A program made the position numbers and the translations under genes. From JBAUHN01 sp049680295 (lineage in GTDB: Bacteria > Pseudomonadota > Alphaproteobacteria > Rhodobacterales > Rhodobacteraceae): a stretch of DNA of 23,223 nucleotides. The notes below the pieces were generated by a model. The model searched no databases. It had not been told where the DNA came from and saw only the letters and a program-made list of their open reading frames with translations. Below are positions 22,692 through 23,223 of the stretch, in pieces (the first letter of the stretch is position 1; every line of letters starts with the position of its first letter). The stretch spans positions 1-23,223 of the forward strand of contig JBAUHN010000207.1 of assembly GCA_049680295.1 (NCBI GenBank), in the 5' to 3' direction.

Positions 22692-23223
22692 CTAAAGCTG
22701 TGCCATGACCTCATCGCTGGCCTCAAAGTTTGTGGTGACGCGCTGAACGTCATCGTCGTCTTCCAGCGCATCGACCAGCTTCATCAGCTTTTCCATGTTT
22801 TCAAGATCCATCTCGGTCGTCATGGTCGGACGCCACACCAATTTGGTTGATGTGCTTTCGCCCAATTCGGCCTCAAGCGCGGCGCCGACTTCGTTCAGAT
22901 CGGTATCCGCACACCAGATCACATGGCCGTCTTCGCTGGTTTCGACGTCCTCTGCCCCGGCCTCGATTGCGGCCATCATTACGGTGTCGTTATCGCCCGC
23001 TTCGACGGGATAGGTCACCTCGCCCTTGCGATCGAACATAAACCCGACACTGCCGGTTTCACCCAGATTGCCGCCGTTCTTGCTAAAAGTCGACCGCACG
23101 GTCGATGCGGTGCGGTTGCGGTTGTCTGTCATCGCCTCAACGATGACGGCCACACCGTTCGGGCCGTACCCCTCATAGCGGATTTCTTCGTAATCCTCGC
23201 CCTCGCCCGCCTGCGATTTCTTG
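22692..23223 (-). CDS. yebC: YebC/PmpR-family DNA-binding regulatory protein, 5' end outside window
   Basis: The window holds the last 176 or so residues of a protein that is usually near 246 long. The visible part reads EDYEEIRYEGYGPNGVAVI at its start, followed by DNRNRTASTVRSTFSKNGG and GETGSVGFMFDRKG, all hallmarks of the YebC/TACO1 family. It ends with the acidic third domain (MEKLMKLVDALEDDDDVQR). Members act as transcription regulators or as translation factors that relieve ribosome stalling at proline stretches. An internal GTG at 23153 is not the start, because family sequence continues upstream to the window edge. The methyltransferase gene follows after 24 bases. Confidence 0.95.
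   Translation of the reverse strand, partial: KKSQAGEGEDYEEIRYEGYGPNGVAVIVEAMTDNRNRTASTVRSTFSKNGGNLGETGSVGFMFDRKGEVTYPVEAGDNDTVMMAAIEAGAEDVETSEDGHVIWCADTDLNEVGAALEAELGESTSTKLVWRPTMTTEMDLENMEKLMKLVDALEDDDDVQRVTTNFEASDEVMAQL

Overview
The window looks like a chromosomal segment of a marine-type Rhodobacteraceae (Roseobacter group) alphaproteobacterium. The evidence is gene content: a propionyl-CoA carboxylase / methylmalonyl-CoA mutase locus beside a ScfR/PccR-type regulator, a betI-betC-betA choline-O-sulfate cluster, and several small lipoproteins of a type seen near these genes in that family. Coding DNA is GC-rich (65% in one 60-base line of pccB that I counted). The one clear exception is a TIR-domain gene at 10673-11527, where one line (10741-10800) has only 20 G/C of 60.

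Layout. 1-2024 (minus strand): the 3' part of an endonuclease/exonuclease/phosphatase-family gene, a TerB+DnaJ (DjiA-like) co-chaperone overlapping it by 4 bases, and a glyoxalase/VOC protein. 2046-14482 is the propionyl-CoA block, read mainly on the minus strand from 13073 downward: pccB, TIR gene, truncated cupin, a secreted small protein, a 44-aa lipoprotein, a 118-aa unknown, an intrinsic terminator, a 68-aa glycine-rich lipoprotein, pccA, a three-helix membrane protein, a sulfotransferase-like gene and methylmalonyl-CoA mutase. Plus-strand genes in or beside this block are a DUF4174 secreted protein, a tiny 24-codon ORF with a strong ribosome binding site, and a Bcr/CflA-type MFS transporter divergent from pccB. 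14590-15990 (plus): the ScfR/PccR-type regulator. 16011-21471 (minus): betA, betC, betI, an EamA/DMT transporter and a LysE-type exporter. 21758-22003 (plus): an 81-aa protein of unknown function with a palindrome over its likely promoter. 22050-23223 (minus): a methyltransferase and the C-terminal part of a YebC-family regulator.

How the genes work together. PccA and PccB form the biotin-dependent carboxylase that makes methylmalonyl-CoA from propionyl-CoA, and the mutase converts it to succinyl-CoA. The regulator's own promoter and the pccB promoter both carry TTTGCAAA-type half-sites, so one protein probably controls both. In the second cluster, BetC releases choline from choline-O-sulfate and BetA oxidises it. 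BetI is expected to bind the inverted repeat ATTGAC-N2-GTCAAT in front of its own gene. No betB (betaine aldehyde dehydrogenase) is present in the window.

The most interesting points are an AT-rich TIR gene placed 13 bases behind pccB next to a cupin gene that has lost its N-terminal half, an unusual half-site arrangement in the two PccR-type operators, a well-supported 24-codon ORF, and structured intergenic DNA upstream of the LysE exporter and of the 81-aa gene. I found no tRNA, rRNA, CRISPR array or insertion sequence.
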